64,000 nt of DNA from Leptospira haakeii. Its GTDB lineage: Bacteria > Spirochaetota > Leptospiria > Leptospirales > Leptospiraceae. Of this stretch, positions 36,991-46,786 are shown piece after piece (within the stretch, counting starts at the first letter, position 1; each line of letters starts with the position of its first letter). The stretch is from NCBI RefSeq assembly GCF_002812045.1, contig NZ_NPEG01000005.1:124001-188000 (forward strand), given 5' to 3'. A model generated the notes under the pieces. That model worked only from the letters and a program-made list of their open reading frames with translations. It was not told the DNA's origin and did no database searches. A program made the translations under genes and the position numbers.

Positions 36991-38379
36991 ATGCTTTTTG
37001 GATCTAGAGTATATAAAAAAATCTCCCTGTTTTTTTTAGCTATAATTTCTTTCCTAACGCCCAAGTTAGAAGCTGTTGGACTTTTTCAACCTTCACATAA
37101 TGCGAGATACGGAGGTATGGGAGGAGTAAATTTAGCGATTGGTGGATCTCCTATGGACATAGGGACCAATCCAGCTAACTTAAGTCTCAAAAACCGAAAA
37201 GAGTTGGAATTCGGAATTTCTTTACCGTACATCCGTACAGTATACAAAGACAAGTTCTCAGATCCGGACCCAAATCTTTCTTACGAAAACTCTGAATCCT
37301 ATAACGTGCTCGCCCCGCTTCCTTATTTCGCTATCAGAATTCCAATCAGTGAAAAATGGACATACGGAGGAGGAATTTATATACCTGGAGGCGGAAATGG
37401 AGAAGTTTCCGGGCTCACAAGGATCACACCTAACGGCCAAAGTTTGAACGATTGGTCAGGGATGAAACTCCCGAGTCCGATCGGAGATTCCAGAAGAATA
37501 CAGGAAAGTTATTCTTCTACTTTCTATCTAGTCAAATCCACTCATGCACTCTCATATAAGATCGGCGGACTCTCAATAGCGTTAGGAGTAGAAGGAATTT
37601 ATTCCAGGCAGATCGCATTCCAAAAGTTTCATGATATTACGGGAAATATCGAAGTCCCTGGCCAAGGTTTTGATTATAAAAGTAAAAATGCGTATGCTTT
37701 AGGCGGAATATTCGGAACCACTTATCAGATCACTGATACATTAAAAATCGCTTATTCTTACCAAACTTCCGCAAAAATCCCTTTGGACGGAAGTATGCAG
37801 GTCGGTTCTTATCCGAGTCGTACCGGAGTTTCCGCAACATTTGCGGTTCCAGAAAGACATGGTTTAGGTTTTTCTTATGGAACAGATACGTTCAAAATAG
37901 GAGTAGACGCATTATATTATAATTATGCTTCTTATACTTCTACTTATAAACAAACATTAGCTGCCCCGGTTTTCCCAACCGCATTCGGACAAACAAATGT
38001 GATCCCTCAAAATTTAAGTTATCATGATTCTTGGGCTTTAGGAATCGGAGGAGAATGGATCGTAAACGATTGGACTTATAGATTAGGTGCAAGGCATAAC
38101 TCTGGGGTTTTAAGATCAGAAGGAACAAACGCACTCCAAGCAGGCATCATGGTCCAAGATCTTGTCTCGGGTGGATTCGGATACTCGACCGGAAAGTGGA
38201 AATTCGATTTTACACTTTTATATTATCTTCCTGTGAGAGTTTATAATGGAGGTTCCGCAGATTGGAACTTCAACCATGCGGTATTTTCAAAAGATGATAT
38301 CCGAGTAAATGAGTTCAAACATTCATTGAGATCGGATATCCCTGCGATATTATTAGGGGCCAGCTATTCCTTTGATTAA
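36991..38379 (+). CDS. FadL/OMPP1/TodX-type outer membrane transporter
   Basis: A 462-residue protein with a signal peptide (about 1-27, ending PKLEA). The mature N-terminus VGLFQPSHNARYGGMGGVNLAIGGSPMDIG with NPANL forms the hatch typical of FadL channels (key words NARYGGMGG and NPA). The rest is beta-strand rich. FadL proteins carry long-chain fatty acids or other hydrophobic compounds across the outer membrane, which suits Leptospira growth on fatty acids. The ends of this gene and the DUF1772 gene on the other strand overlap by four bases. Confidence 0.93.
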   Translation: MLFGSRVYKKISLFFLAIISFLTPKLEAVGLFQPSHNARYGGMGGVNLAIGGSPMDIGTNPANLSLKNRKELEFGISLPYIRTVYKDKFSDPDPNLSYENSESYNVLAPLPYFAIRIPISEKWTYGGGIYIPGGGNGEVSGLTRITPNGQSLNDWSGMKLPSPIGDSRRIQESYSSTFYLVKSTHALSYKIGGLSIALGVEGIYSRQIAFQKFHDITGNIEVPGQGFDYKSKNAYALGGIFGTTYQITDTLKIAYSYQTSAKIPLDGSMQVGSYPSRTGVSATFAVPERHGLGFSYGTDTFKIGVDALYYNYASYTSTYKQTLAAPVFPTAFGQTNVIPQNLSYHDSWALGIGGEWIVNDWTYRLGARHNSGVLRSEGTNALQAGIMVQDLVSGGFGYSTGKWKFDFTLLYYLPVRVYNGGSADWNFNHAVFSKDDIRVNEFKHSLRSDIPAILLGASYSFD

Positions 38380-38852
38380 GATTTTTGAATAGAATCTTCT
38401 GTTGTAAAAAGAATGGAACTTACCAAAAGGCAAAATGCGATCAAATCAAAACTAAATGCTCCGACTTGCCCGAACTGCCATGCGGATCTAATACTATTCC
38501 AATGTTCTGGAATTGTATTAGTAACTGTCCATTCTTTGATTTGAGAAGCGGCAGGTGCCACAAAAAAGAACCAAACTCCTAAAGAAAAAATAAAGGAGAA
38601 TGCACTCAAGATCGTATAACGGAAAGACTTTGTACCTTTAGAAAGATATGCAATTGTAAAAATAAGAAGAATGGAACCTATCTGAACGATTGGACCAATA
38701 ATCGCAAAATACTTATACAAACTAGTCTGTACTTGAAAATATAATTCAGCTTCCCAATGCAATTTGGGTGCTGCTTCCATCACATGAGCAAATCTCATTC
38801 CAAGAGTTAGTGCAGCTAAAATTAAAGCAAAAAATCGGATCTTAGATAACAT
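38376..38852 (-). CDS. DUF1772-like membrane protein
   Basis: A 158-residue protein with four hydrophobic helices. The motif NTIPEHWNSIRSAWQFGQ between helices 3 and 4 resembles the conserved W-x3-R-x2-W segment of DUF1772 (anthrone-oxygenase-like) proteins. Catalytic activity is not established for bacterial members. It is convergent with and overlaps the FadL gene by four bases. Confidence 0.75.
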   Translation of the reverse strand: MLSKIRFFALILAALTLGMRFAHVMEAAPKLHWEAELYFQVQTSLYKYFAIIGPIVQIGSILLIFTIAYLSKGTKSFRYTILSAFSFIFSLGVWFFFVAPAASQIKEWTVTNTIPEHWNSIRSAWQFGQVGAFSFDLIAFCLLVSSILFTTEDSIQKS

Positions 38853-38971
38853 AGCGAGCTCCTTTCATTTCCTTTAGTTTCTACTCCGAACCAAAAAGGT
38901 TACCGAATTTACGCAAAAAAAGAATCCATTTTCATTTGAATTTTTAGAAATAAGCCTTATCAAGGCTCACT

Positions 38972-39724
38972 ATGGATTACAAACATCTAAGTGTAGAGAA
39001 TAGAGATGGATTACTGATCGTATTATTGAACCGCCCGGAATCCAATAATGCGTTGAATATAAGGATAAGAGACGAATTAGAATACGCTTTTTCAGAATCC
39101 AAAAAAGATCCTAAGATCAGAGGAATACTTTTAGGAGCAAATGGCAAAAACTTCTGTAGCGGGTATGATTTAGAAGAAGTAGTCGAAACAAAACTAGGTT
39201 CTTTTAAGCATCGTATTTTAGAATATCATTATGAACTTTATTCTTTTCCAAAACCTCTAGTCTCCGTATTAAAAGGTTTTTGTTCTGCCGGAGGTTTTGA
39301 TCTAGCACTTTCCGGAGATTATATTCTTTCAGAAAAGAAAACATTCCTATTCCGACCAGAAATTCGATTCGGAGGTCCTCCTTTAATTACCACTCTGGCT
39401 CGAAAAGTTGGTCCTACAAAAGCATTATCCCTAACATTACTTGGAGATCCTCTACGTTCCCAAGACGCATTAGAATTAGGAATTATAGATGAAATAGTAA
39501 CAGAAGGTGATTCAATTGCAAAAGGTTTAAAAGTCTTGGAGAAACTCTCTCAATGGGATCCTAAGCTGATCCGAGCGGAAAAAGAGATCTCAAATAATTT
39601 CTTCCAAGGTAATCTTTACGAAAACTTAAAAAAGGAATTCGATTTATTCAAAGAATTTTTAGAAAATCCGAACTTCTTAAAGATAGTTACAGAATATGCA
39701 AAATCGATTAAACAGAAAGCCTGA
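38972..39724 (+). CDS. Enoyl-CoA hydratase/isomerase (crotonase) family protein
   Basis: A 250-residue crotonase-fold protein. The CoA oxyanion-hole motif is [15 protein letters not shown], and the second signature is [17 protein letters not shown]. The usual first catalytic Glu (GG-x-E-L) is Asp here (GGFDLA), while the second is kept in PEIRFGG. The exact reaction (hydration, isomerisation or other) is therefore uncertain. AAGG lies six bases before the ATG. It converges with the hydrolase gene, with two bases between stops. Confidence 0.92.
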   Translation: MDYKHLSVENRDGLLIVLLNRPESNNALNIRIRDELEYAFSESKKDPKIRGILLGANGKNFCSGYDLEEVVETKLGSFKHRILEYHYELYSFPKPLVSVLKGFCSAGGFDLALSGDYILSEKKTFLFRPEIRFGGPPLITTLARKVGPTKALSLTLLGDPLRSQDALELGIIDEIVTEGDSIAKGLKVLEKLSQWDPKLIRAEKEISNNFFQGNLYENLKKEFDLFKEFLENPNFLKIVTEYAKSIKQKA

Positions 39725-39726
39725 AT

Positions 39727-40626
39727 TTATTGATTGTTCTGGATAAATTCGGAGAGAAGTTCCGCAAGTAGTTCACCCTTCTCTTCTTGAAGGAAATGCC
39801 CTGCACCTTGGATCACTGTATGCTTCTGCCCTTTTGCGCCTGGAATAGTCCGTCTAAAAAATATATCCCCACCTTTTGTGATAGGATCCGAATCGCTAAA
39901 CATCGTAATAAAAGGTTTTTTGAAATTTTTATAAAACATCCAAGCTTGGCGATTTCTTTCTGTCTCGGGATTATCAGGAGATATCGGAACAAGAGTCGGG
40001 AATTTTCGAGCTCCCGCTTTATAAGATTCATCCGGATAAGGAGAATCATATGCATGAATAATATCAGTACTCAATTTAGTTACACATCCGTTTTGGATGA
40101 TCTTTCCTACAGGAAGTTTACTCACCTCTTGGGAAAAACGAAGCCATTTAAAAAAATCATCTTTAGGAGGAATATCTCCGGTAGGTAAAAAAGTATTCGC
40201 AGCGCATACTCTCGCAAAACGAGAATCCAATTCAGCTACCGCTCTTAAACCTAATAACCCTCCCCAGTCTTGGCAGAAGAGGGTGATATTTTGTAAATCT
40301 AAACCGATAATAAAATTTTTCAGCCATTCCACATGGTTCTTATATGTATAAATTTTCGGATCAATCGGCTTATCCGATTTTCCAAAACCGATAAGATCAG
40401 GTGCGATCACTCTATAACCTTTTTCTGATAAAGGAAGAATCATTTTTCTATAAAGATAAGACCAACTTGGTTCCCCATGTAATAATAAAATCGTTTCTTT
40501 TGCATTATTAGGACCCTCGTCCACATAATGCATTTTGAATTCTCCTACGGAAATATAATGAGGGGAAAAAGGATAATCCTTTAGATGAGAAAAACATTCA
40601 GGAGGAGTTTCTAAATAAGTTTGCAT
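39727..40626 (-). CDS. Alpha/beta hydrolase, haloalkane dehalogenase-like (DhlA type)
   Basis: A 299-residue alpha/beta hydrolase. The nucleophile is an aspartate (Asp120 in FCQDWGG) and the oxyanion region is HGEPSWSYLYRK, both typical of haloalkane dehalogenases of subfamily I. The probable catalytic acid is in SDSDP (about 244-248) and the base is His277 in GAGHFLQEE. Many family members act on unknown esters or halides, so dehalogenation is not proven. It is monocistronic, facing the crotonase gene. Confidence 0.88.
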   Translation of the reverse strand: MQTYLETPPECFSHLKDYPFSPHYISVGEFKMHYVDEGPNNAKETILLLHGEPSWSYLYRKMILPLSEKGYRVIAPDLIGFGKSDKPIDPKIYTYKNHVEWLKNFIIGLDLQNITLFCQDWGGLLGLRAVAELDSRFARVCAANTFLPTGDIPPKDDFFKWLRFSQEVSKLPVGKIIQNGCVTKLSTDIIHAYDSPYPDESYKAGARKFPTLVPISPDNPETERNRQAWMFYKNFKKPFITMFSDSDPITKGGDIFFRRTIPGAKGQKHTVIQGAGHFLQEEKGELLAELLSEFIQNNQ

Positions 40627-40789
40627 ACCAAATCTACCGGGACGGATGTAATTTATACAAGGGCCCAGATCATAGTTTCGCTGAAAATCTTGTCAAACTT
40701 CTTCCCAAAAAAGTCTGCTAACTCAAATTTTCTGATTTTAAAAAATTAGAAAATAAGATCTTGTAGGATCTCCCACAAAGAGAGTTTTT

Positions 40790-41917
40790 ATGTTCGGTAA
40801 AAAAGCACAGAAAGTCACGGTATACACTTCTTTCGCTCTATTCGGTTTATTCTTATTGGTTTTATGCCAAACAGCTTGTTTGAGTTCCTTCGGAGGAAAT
40901 CCTAGCGGAACCAGGCTAGAAAGAATGAAAACTTCTAAGATGTTTCATGGTGGTAAGTTCGAAAATGATCCTTTCGTTCCTATGCTTAGCTCCGGAGATT
41001 ATATTGGCATTCTAAAAAGACAACTTTTTGGCTCGGAAGTCAGGATCCCCCCTGCCCCAATTCCTGTTCAGAAACCCGACTTGAAAACTTTTTCAAATCC
41101 TGTGTCGCCGGGGCTCAGGGCAATCTGGTTTGGGCATTCTTCCGTATTGGTCGAGATAGACGGGATACGTATCTTTACGGATCCTGTATTTTCAGGGAAA
41201 GTTTCTCCTTTCGAAAGTATTGGACCTGGAAGACTTTTTCCTTTACCTATAGAACTATCAGAACTTCCTAATATAGACGCTGTTGTGATCTCCCACGATC
41301 ATTACGATCATCTGGATATGAATGTTGCTCAATTTTTGGCAAAGAAGGGCACAAAATATTTCGTACCTTTAGGTATTGGTGCTCATTTGGAATCCTGGGG
41401 AATTCCGGAAAATCAGATCATAGAATTGGATTGGTGGGAGAAAGGGAATATTAAGAATATTGAAATCATCTGCACACCGGCGGTTCATTATTCCGGACGA
41501 GGTGTATTCAATGGCAAGTCCACGCTCTGGTCTTCATGGAGCCTGATCGGACCTAAACATAAATTTTTCCATAGCGGGGATACAGGTTATTCCCCTCATT
41601 TCTCCGAGATCGGTAAGAAGTTGGGACCTTTCGATCTTACTTCCATAAAAGTGGGAGCCTATGATTGGACCTGGGAAGGAATTCATATGAACCCTGAAAG
41701 TGCTGTCCAAGCTCATTTAGATCTAAAAGGCAAAACTATGCTTCCTGTGCATTGGGCAACTTTCAACCTTGCAATTCATTCTTGGGATGAACCTATTCTA
41801 AGAACGAAACAAGGAGCGGATCAAAATGGGGTTCGTTTGGCGACACCTAAACCGGGAGAATGGCTGGATTTACAAAAGGATCTGATTTCCGAATCTTGGT
41901 GGGAAAAAGTAAAATGA
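40790..41917 (+). CDS. Lipoprotein of the MBL fold, NAPE-PLD-like
   Basis: A 375-residue metallo-beta-lactamase-fold hydrolase. The zinc motif HDHYDHLD lies at 169-176 (SHDHYDHLDM), preceded by WFGHSSVLVEIDG. A later GDTGYSPHF and VHWATFNL complete the site. This matches the NAPE-hydrolysing phospholipase D/RomA group. The N-terminal hydrophobic segment ends in a possible spirochetal lipobox (TAC at 28-30), so it may be a lipoprotein. The start is an ATG with GAGAG upstream. The gene ends in a bidirectional hairpin. Confidence 0.88.
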   Translation: MFGKKAQKVTVYTSFALFGLFLLVLCQTACLSSFGGNPSGTRLERMKTSKMFHGGKFENDPFVPMLSSGDYIGILKRQLFGSEVRIPPAPIPVQKPDLKTFSNPVSPGLRAIWFGHSSVLVEIDGIRIFTDPVFSGKVSPFESIGPGRLFPLPIELSELPNIDAVVISHDHYDHLDMNVAQFLAKKGTKYFVPLGIGAHLESWGIPENQIIELDWWEKGNIKNIEIICTPAVHYSGRGVFNGKSTLWSSWSLIGPKHKFFHSGDTGYSPHFSEIGKKLGPFDLTSIKVGAYDWTWEGIHMNPESAVQAHLDLKGKTMLPVHWATFNLAIHSWDEPILRTKQGADQNGVRLATPKPGEWLDLQKDLISESWWEKVK

Positions 41918-41942
41918 GAAATCTAGTGTGTCTAGATTTCTC
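41916..41942. terminator. Bidirectional terminator-like hairpin
   Basis: GAGAAATCTAG (41916-41926) and CTAGATTTCTC (41932-41942) form a perfect 11-bp stem with a TGTGT loop. It lies between the convergent NAPE-PLD-like and hydroxylase genes and overlaps the stop of the former. No T-run follows, so it could also act as an mRNA-stabilising 3' end. Confidence 0.6.
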
Positions 41943-41951
41943 CAAAACATA

Positions 41952-42827
41952 TTAATAATTCTGCATATTTTCCTTTGGGTTCCAGGCGGAAATATTCTGA
42001 TTACGTCCACTTCTATCAATGTACCCCTCCTTTTCCGTTCTAAAAGGAAGAAGCAGAAGTCGGATCAGACTCTTTTCTCTTTCTTCTGAATCTGGAAGAA
42101 CATCTACTCCGAATTCAATTTCGGATTTGAATCGGATCGTGCCAAAAATTCGATCCCAAAAGGAAAACACAGTCCCGTAATTCGAATCCGTCCAAGGAAG
42201 AGTTTTATGATGATGTACCTTATGTAAACCGGGGGTAATGAATATTTTAGAAATTGCCTTTTCCCAAAACTCAGGCAAAACACTGTCGGAATGGATCCAT
42301 TGAGAGAATAAAAAAGTAACAGCTTGATAAAACACCAGGCTTTCTGTTGGAACTCCTACAAGGATCACAGCTAAAATCGTAAATCCTACTCGTATCAGCG
42401 CTTCTAAAGGATGATGACGTAATGAAGTCGTAAAGTCCATCTGAGTATCCGAATGATGAACTATATGTAATTTCCAAAACGCCGGAATTTTATGAGCCAA
42501 TCTATGATGAAAATAGACAGCAATTAAATCCGTAAGAACAAAAGAAAATATTATTTTAAGATAAAAAGGTAATTCAAATAGATACAATAATCCTAACCTA
42601 TATTTTTCTACAAATACACTTGCTCCAGTAATCAAACCCGCAAAAATTAAATTAATCCCCAAAGTCCATGCCCAAAAGAACAAATTGATCTTTGCATGTT
42701 TATATTTTCCTGTTTTAAAAATACCGAAAGCAGATTCCAAGGACCAAAAGAATGCAAACTCTATCAAAAGAATAAGTGCCTTCTGCCAAACATTTAATTT
42801 AGCAAAGAAAATCACCACTGATTCCAT
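41952..42827 (-). CDS. Sterol desaturase/fatty acid hydroxylase family protein
   Basis: A membrane di-iron enzyme of about 291 residues. Its three histidine clusters are HHRLAH, HIVHHSD and HKVHHH. There are about four hydrophobic helices. The substrate cannot be told; related bacterial enzymes act on fatty acids, carotenoids or alkylglycerols. The ATG at 42827 is preferred over that at 42839 because GAGG lies at the right distance upstream. It is probably monocistronic. Confidence 0.9.
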   Translation of the reverse strand: MESVVIFFAKLNVWQKALILLIEFAFFWSLESAFGIFKTGKYKHAKINLFFWAWTLGINLIFAGLITGASVFVEKYRLGLLYLFELPFYLKIIFSFVLTDLIAVYFHHRLAHKIPAFWKLHIVHHSDTQMDFTTSLRHHPLEALIRVGFTILAVILVGVPTESLVFYQAVTFLFSQWIHSDSVLPEFWEKAISKIFITPGLHKVHHHKTLPWTDSNYGTVFSFWDRIFGTIRFKSEIEFGVDVLPDSEEREKSLIRLLLLPFRTEKEGYIDRSGRNQNISAWNPKENMQNY

Positions 42828-42929
42828 ACATAACCTCATTCGTGAAACATCACTGTCTCAGGATACGAGTTTTTTAGATTTAAGTCGTCCGGTTTGATAA
42901 AACCGGATCAGTTTTCAAGTCCAGGATGA

Positions 42930-44009
42930 TCAAACCGAAGTTTTCTTTTTCCTGTATTCGGAAGGACTTAGTTTGAATCTTTTTTTAAAAGCATCATGAA
43001 ACGCTGATTTGGATTGAAATCCGGATTCGAAAGCAATTTTTAGAACTGGCCAGTCTGGTTTTTCTTTCATTAAAAGAATAGAATGATCTAATCTAAATTC
43101 ATTTACAAATTCACTAAAAGATCGGTTCTCTTGAGTGTTCATATATTCTGAAAGTTGATGTTTTGAAATTTTCAATTCTTCGGAAACGGAACTTAAGGAG
43201 ATTTGATCATCCAAGTATATTTCTTTGGTCTCGAATAAGTCTTTCAAATTCACTTTAATTTGTTCCAAGTCTAATTTTCCGAGCTGGCTAGTTTTATATT
43301 TTCTTTCTTCTCGGATAATTTGTTTTACATCTTCGAACAAGGTCGGATACCGAAGTTGTAAGATCAAAATGCAGGGAACTAATAAAGATAAAAAGAAATA
43401 AGTCACAAAATAGCCGACCTCTATATCTCCGAAGGAAATTAAAACCCCTCCCAGAGCGGATAAACAGCTTCCTGACAATAATAGAATAACGATTCTTAAA
43501 CTTTTAGTTTCCCAGAATTTTCTAAATCTAAAATCCCTAAACAAAAATCGAATCGTTAAAATTATATAAACCCCCAAATGAAGAATGGAAAGAAATGGAC
43601 CCCAATTGTATGGAAAAGGCCGGATATAATTCTGGGCAATCCTGATCTTTTCTTCAGGACTTTCTAAAAATAAGGGTAAATACAAAAAAATGGAAATTAT
43701 ACCAGGAAGGTAATGTAATCTAGAAGACAAATATTTCGGAATATCTTCTTCCATAAAAAGCAAAAGAGATCTAGATAAAAGTGGTCCAAGCCAAAGTAAA
43801 ATAGGAAGATGAAAAGAATATAAGTAGGGAAATTTTACAAAAAGCGGAGAATGAACATAAGGGTAATGGATTAAAAAAGATCCTATTATAAAAAATTCCC
43901 AGGCAACTATATTTCTTTTTTCAGAAGGTTCGGAATGGCGAATCTGAGCGATTGCACAAAAAAATGCCAAACAGCTACTGAAAAATGTGAAATGATATAA
44001 AAATCCCAT
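42930..44009 (-). CDS. Membrane-anchored AraC-family transcription regulator
   Basis: A 359-residue protein with about seven N-terminal transmembrane helices and a C-terminal AraC DNA-binding domain (about 250-359). The two HTH motifs are visible in SSVSEELKISKHQLSEYMN and LKIAFESGFQSKSAFHDAFKKRFKLSPSEYRK (final part being the AraC signature). Such membrane-bound AraC proteins are common in Leptospira and Bacteroidetes, and their ligands are mostly unknown. It lies next to a two-component system and may regulate neighbouring lipid genes. Confidence 0.9.
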   Translation of the reverse strand: MGFLYHFTFFSSCLAFFCAIAQIRHSEPSEKRNIVAWEFFIIGSFLIHYPYVHSPLFVKFPYLYSFHLPILLWLGPLLSRSLLLFMEEDIPKYLSSRLHYLPGIISIFLYLPLFLESPEEKIRIAQNYIRPFPYNWGPFLSILHLGVYIILTIRFLFRDFRFRKFWETKSLRIVILLLSGSCLSALGGVLISFGDIEVGYFVTYFFLSLLVPCILILQLRYPTLFEDVKQIIREERKYKTSQLGKLDLEQIKVNLKDLFETKEIYLDDQISLSSVSEELKISKHQLSEYMNTQENRSFSEFVNEFRLDHSILLMKEKPDWPVLKIAFESGFQSKSAFHDAFKKRFKLSPSEYRKKKTSV

Positions 44010-44070
44010 AACTCTTCGATCATTTTTACCATAGATCCAAAAAGGTAAAGAAAGATAAACTTCTGATAGT

Positions 44071-44682
44071 TTAAGAAAATTTCCTTACTAATTCCAATCT
44101 AGAATTTACATGCAATTTTCTGAATATACTTTTGATCTGCACTCTCACAGTTCCTTCTTTAGTGCCTAAAGAAGTTGCGATCTCCTTGGTTTTTTTTCCG
44201 TCTACGATCATATCCAACACTTTTTTTTCTCGATTAGACAAAACTTCTACTTCCTTTTGAGAAGTTTTACGGAAAGAATGGATGACTCTGGCAGCAAGTC
44301 CTGGAGAAAGTATACCTCCTCCTTCTAATAGAATTTCCGCTTTTTCTTGGATATCTCCTACATCTTTTTTTAATATATATCCAATTGCCCCTGCCTTTAA
44401 AGCCTTGAATAATGCTTCTTCGGATTCAAATGCGGATAAAATCGCGTAGTTTGTTTTGGAATCGGTTGAGTGTCTTTCTAAAATAAAATCCAAACCACTT
44501 TTACCAGGAAGATCTATATCCACGAATACTAAGTCATAAGGAAGATCCCCTTCTTTAGGAAATTCCTCGGCAGAATTATAAACTTCTACCTTAGTAACTC
44601 TATCCATTTTTTTTAATCTTTCTTTGCACTGGCTCGCAAATGCAGGATCATCTTCTAAGATCGCAATTTTGTATAATTTCAC
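44071..44682 (-). CDS. NarL/LuxR-type response regulator
   Basis: A 203-residue regulator. The receiver domain has the acidic pair (E10, D11, D12) and the phosphoacceptor Asp55 in FVDIDLPG. The C-terminal LuxR HTH has LSNREKKVLDMIVDGKKTKEIATSL and TVRVQIKSIFRKL. The start is GTG at 44682. It follows the histidine kinase by three bases, and the two form a cognate pair. Target genes are unknown. Confidence 0.93.
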   Translation of the reverse strand: MKLYKIAILEDDPAFASQCKERLKKMDRVTKVEVYNSAEEFPKEGDLPYDLVFVDIDLPGKSGLDFILERHSTDSKTNYAILSAFESEEALFKALKAGAIGYILKKDVGDIQEKAEILLEGGGILSPGLAARVIHSFRKTSQKEVEVLSNREKKVLDMIVDGKKTKEIATSLGTKEGTVRVQIKSIFRKLHVNSRLELVRKFS

Positions 44683-44685
44683 GAA

Positions 44686-45879
44686 TCAAATTCTCCGTAA
44701 TTGACGGATCGGAATCTCCAGAAGTCCTTTAAAATCCCGATTTTCTAGATTTTCTTTCCATTCTCCGTTGATAACGGAGGTCCTGAATTGGATGGTTTTA
44801 TTTCCCTTGGAGCCAATCCTCATCTCTTGAAAATTTGTGCGGGTTCGAATTGATATCTCTATAGAATCTTTTCCGGGAGAAAAGATCCAATGAGAAGTCC
44901 CAGAGCCGTATTTTAGATCGTTGGAACATATCTCCGTTACTATTCCTAAAATTTGTTCCGCCTTTTCAGTATCTATATTAAAATCTTCTTCTCCTTCTCG
45001 AGTAAATCTAACTTTTCTTCCGGCGTTTCCATACCTTCTCAATAATAATACCCTTATGCCACTCCAGATATCTTCTGAGATCAGCTTAACGTCTGCGATA
45101 CTTGCAGTGATCTCTCTGATCCCTTTAAAAATATCCTCGGATAATTTTTCTAGCTGAAGAAGTGCGTCCGTATCTCCATTTTTATAACCCTGGATGGAGC
45201 GAACTAAAAGATTTAGATCGGTTACTTTTGCTCCAAGATAATCATGAAGGTCTCTAGTGATTGCTTCTCTTTCGTCGTACAATCTTTCTTGAAGTTTTTT
45301 GGTCTTCTTTAGATGTTCAATTCTATATCCGTACCACCAGGTATTACATAAACAAATAAACAATTGGAGAGCGCTCATATTGCTGAGCTGCACCCACAAA
45401 GTCCTGTCGGAAAAATATCCGCTTCCTTCCGGAAAGATCCTAAGAATATAAAATGTTACGACTGAAAAAGAATAGATCGTATAGAAGATTGGCCTTCCGT
45501 TAAAGAACAGGCTCACCAAAAAGAGGATCACTTGGTTGGTGATCCACATATTATTATCGTAAAAATAATATTCGTTATCGTGGAACTGTGTCTCTACTTC
45601 CAAAACTAATAAAATGAAAAGTCCACCGAATACGATTAAGTTCTTTCTGAAATAATTTTCGGAGTAAAATCGTATCACTCCCAGACTAAACAAACAAATA
45701 AAGGCGGAGATCAGATCCAAGTTAAGTAATAGAAAATTGGATCGAAGGTATTCTAGGATAGCTCCCCAGATGGTGATCGCACAAACTATCCCGAAAAAAT
45801 ATGAGGCTATCCTATAATTTTGGGAATAGAACTCTTCCCTTGCAAATCTATCTATTTCCTTTTCTTTCACAATTTCCAT
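44686..45879 (-). CDS. Membrane sensor histidine kinase (HisKA_3), atypical ATPase domain
   Basis: A 397-residue protein with about six transmembrane helices and no obvious large periplasmic loop. The dimerisation/phosphotransfer segment is ERLYDEREAITRDLHDYLGAKV with the phospho-His at 212. The C-terminal HATPase region has a divergent N box (EICSNDLKYG) and I could not see the usual G1/G2 glycine-rich motifs. The kinase may still work but with an unusual ATP site. It is co-transcribed with the LuxR-type response regulator, three bases downstream. Confidence 0.88.
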   Translation of the reverse strand: MEIVKEKEIDRFAREEFYSQNYRIASYFFGIVCAITIWGAILEYLRSNFLLLNLDLISAFICLFSLGVIRFYSENYFRKNLIVFGGLFILLVLEVETQFHDNEYYFYDNNMWITNQVILFLVSLFFNGRPIFYTIYSFSVVTFYILRIFPEGSGYFSDRTLWVQLSNMSALQLFICLCNTWWYGYRIEHLKKTKKLQERLYDEREAITRDLHDYLGAKVTDLNLLVRSIQGYKNGDTDALLQLEKLSEDIFKGIREITASIADVKLISEDIWSGIRVLLLRRYGNAGRKVRFTREGEEDFNIDTEKAEQILGIVTEICSNDLKYGSGTSHWIFSPGKDSIEISIRTRTNFQEMRIGSKGNKTIQFRTSVINGEWKENLENRDFKGLLEIPIRQLRRI

Positions 45880-46105
45880 ATTCGCTTCAGGCTAAATTAC
45901 AGACATCGTTTGGCACATGGTATCGATCGGAGAATAAAACTCTATTCGAATATTTGGCTTTATCGGCCTTTTAGTGACATATAATCCAATTTTTGGCTTA
46001 GCACTTAAGTTACACTTCAATGGTTTTCCGCTTCGGATACTCACAGGGAGCGCAAGTGCACTTCTTTCAAAAGAGACGTATATGATCGAAACTTAATATT
46101 TTACC

Positions 46106-46786
46106 TTAATCATCCACAAACAGTTCGTCGCAAAACGGGCTTTCTTTCGTGATCCTGCTCTCCAAAAGATTGAATGCAACTCTTCTAAAATAAGGGCGAA
46201 TTAGTTTTTCATAATACTTTTTGGTTCTTTGATGGGCATAAGGATCCGTAAAGTAGATCTCTTTTTTCATTCTTGTGTAATCGTTTTTGGTAGGAACCGT
46301 AAAATAGAGATAGTTTACGATCTTATGTAGTTTTTCAAAAACCTTAGGCAGATGTTTATCTTCTATATACTGAACCACTGAATTACAAATACCAAGGGTA
46401 AATGGAGGGAGTTGGATATGTTTCAACTCCAGGTCCTGGATAGTAGAATGCAAAAAAGAAAGATTATAAGAACGGATCCATTTCTGTTTTGCAATCGCAT
46501 CTATCATTTCTTCGGAAGGATCTACAGCAAATACACGATTCGGTTGGAATATTTTTACGAATTCTTTTAGGAGAAGCGCCTTCCCAAAACCGAAGTCGGC
46601 GATACTTCTAGGATGGACCTGCATCAGATCAAAAACGGATTTTATGTATTTTGCATGTTCTTTCGCGTTGAAAGAAGCATCTACATCCTTCCCGCTTCCA
46701 TAAATCTCATCCCAGTAGGAAGTTTCGAATGGTAGACCGTTAGCTCCGTAAGCGATATAATCGGAGTCTTGCGGTTTTTTACTCAT
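46106..46786 (-). CDS. Class I SAM-dependent methyltransferase
   Basis: A 226-residue protein. Motif I reads IADFGFGKALLL (DFGxGxA rather than DxGxGxG), followed by VFAVDPSEEMIDA. The C-terminal part has conserved-looking FTVPTKNDY and YFTDPYAH. The substrate is unknown. It overlaps the upstream membrane protein gene by four bases (ATGA), indicating a translationally coupled pair, possibly for modifying a surface glycan or lipid. Confidence 0.85.
   Translation of the reverse strand: MSKKPQDSDYIAYGANGLPFETSYWDEIYGSGKDVDASFNAKEHAKYIKSVFDLMQVHPRSIADFGFGKALLLKEFVKIFQPNRVFAVDPSEEMIDAIAKQKWIRSYNLSFLHSTIQDLELKHIQLPPFTLGICNSVVQYIEDKHLPKVFEKLHKIVNYLYFTVPTKNDYTRMKKEIYFTDPYAHQRTKKYYEKLIRPYFRRVAFNLLESRITKESPFCDELFVDD

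Noticed and set aside
45880..46105. Possible regulatory RNA upstream of the histidine kinase
   Set aside because: No convincing dyads or ORFs were seen; it probably holds only the promoter.
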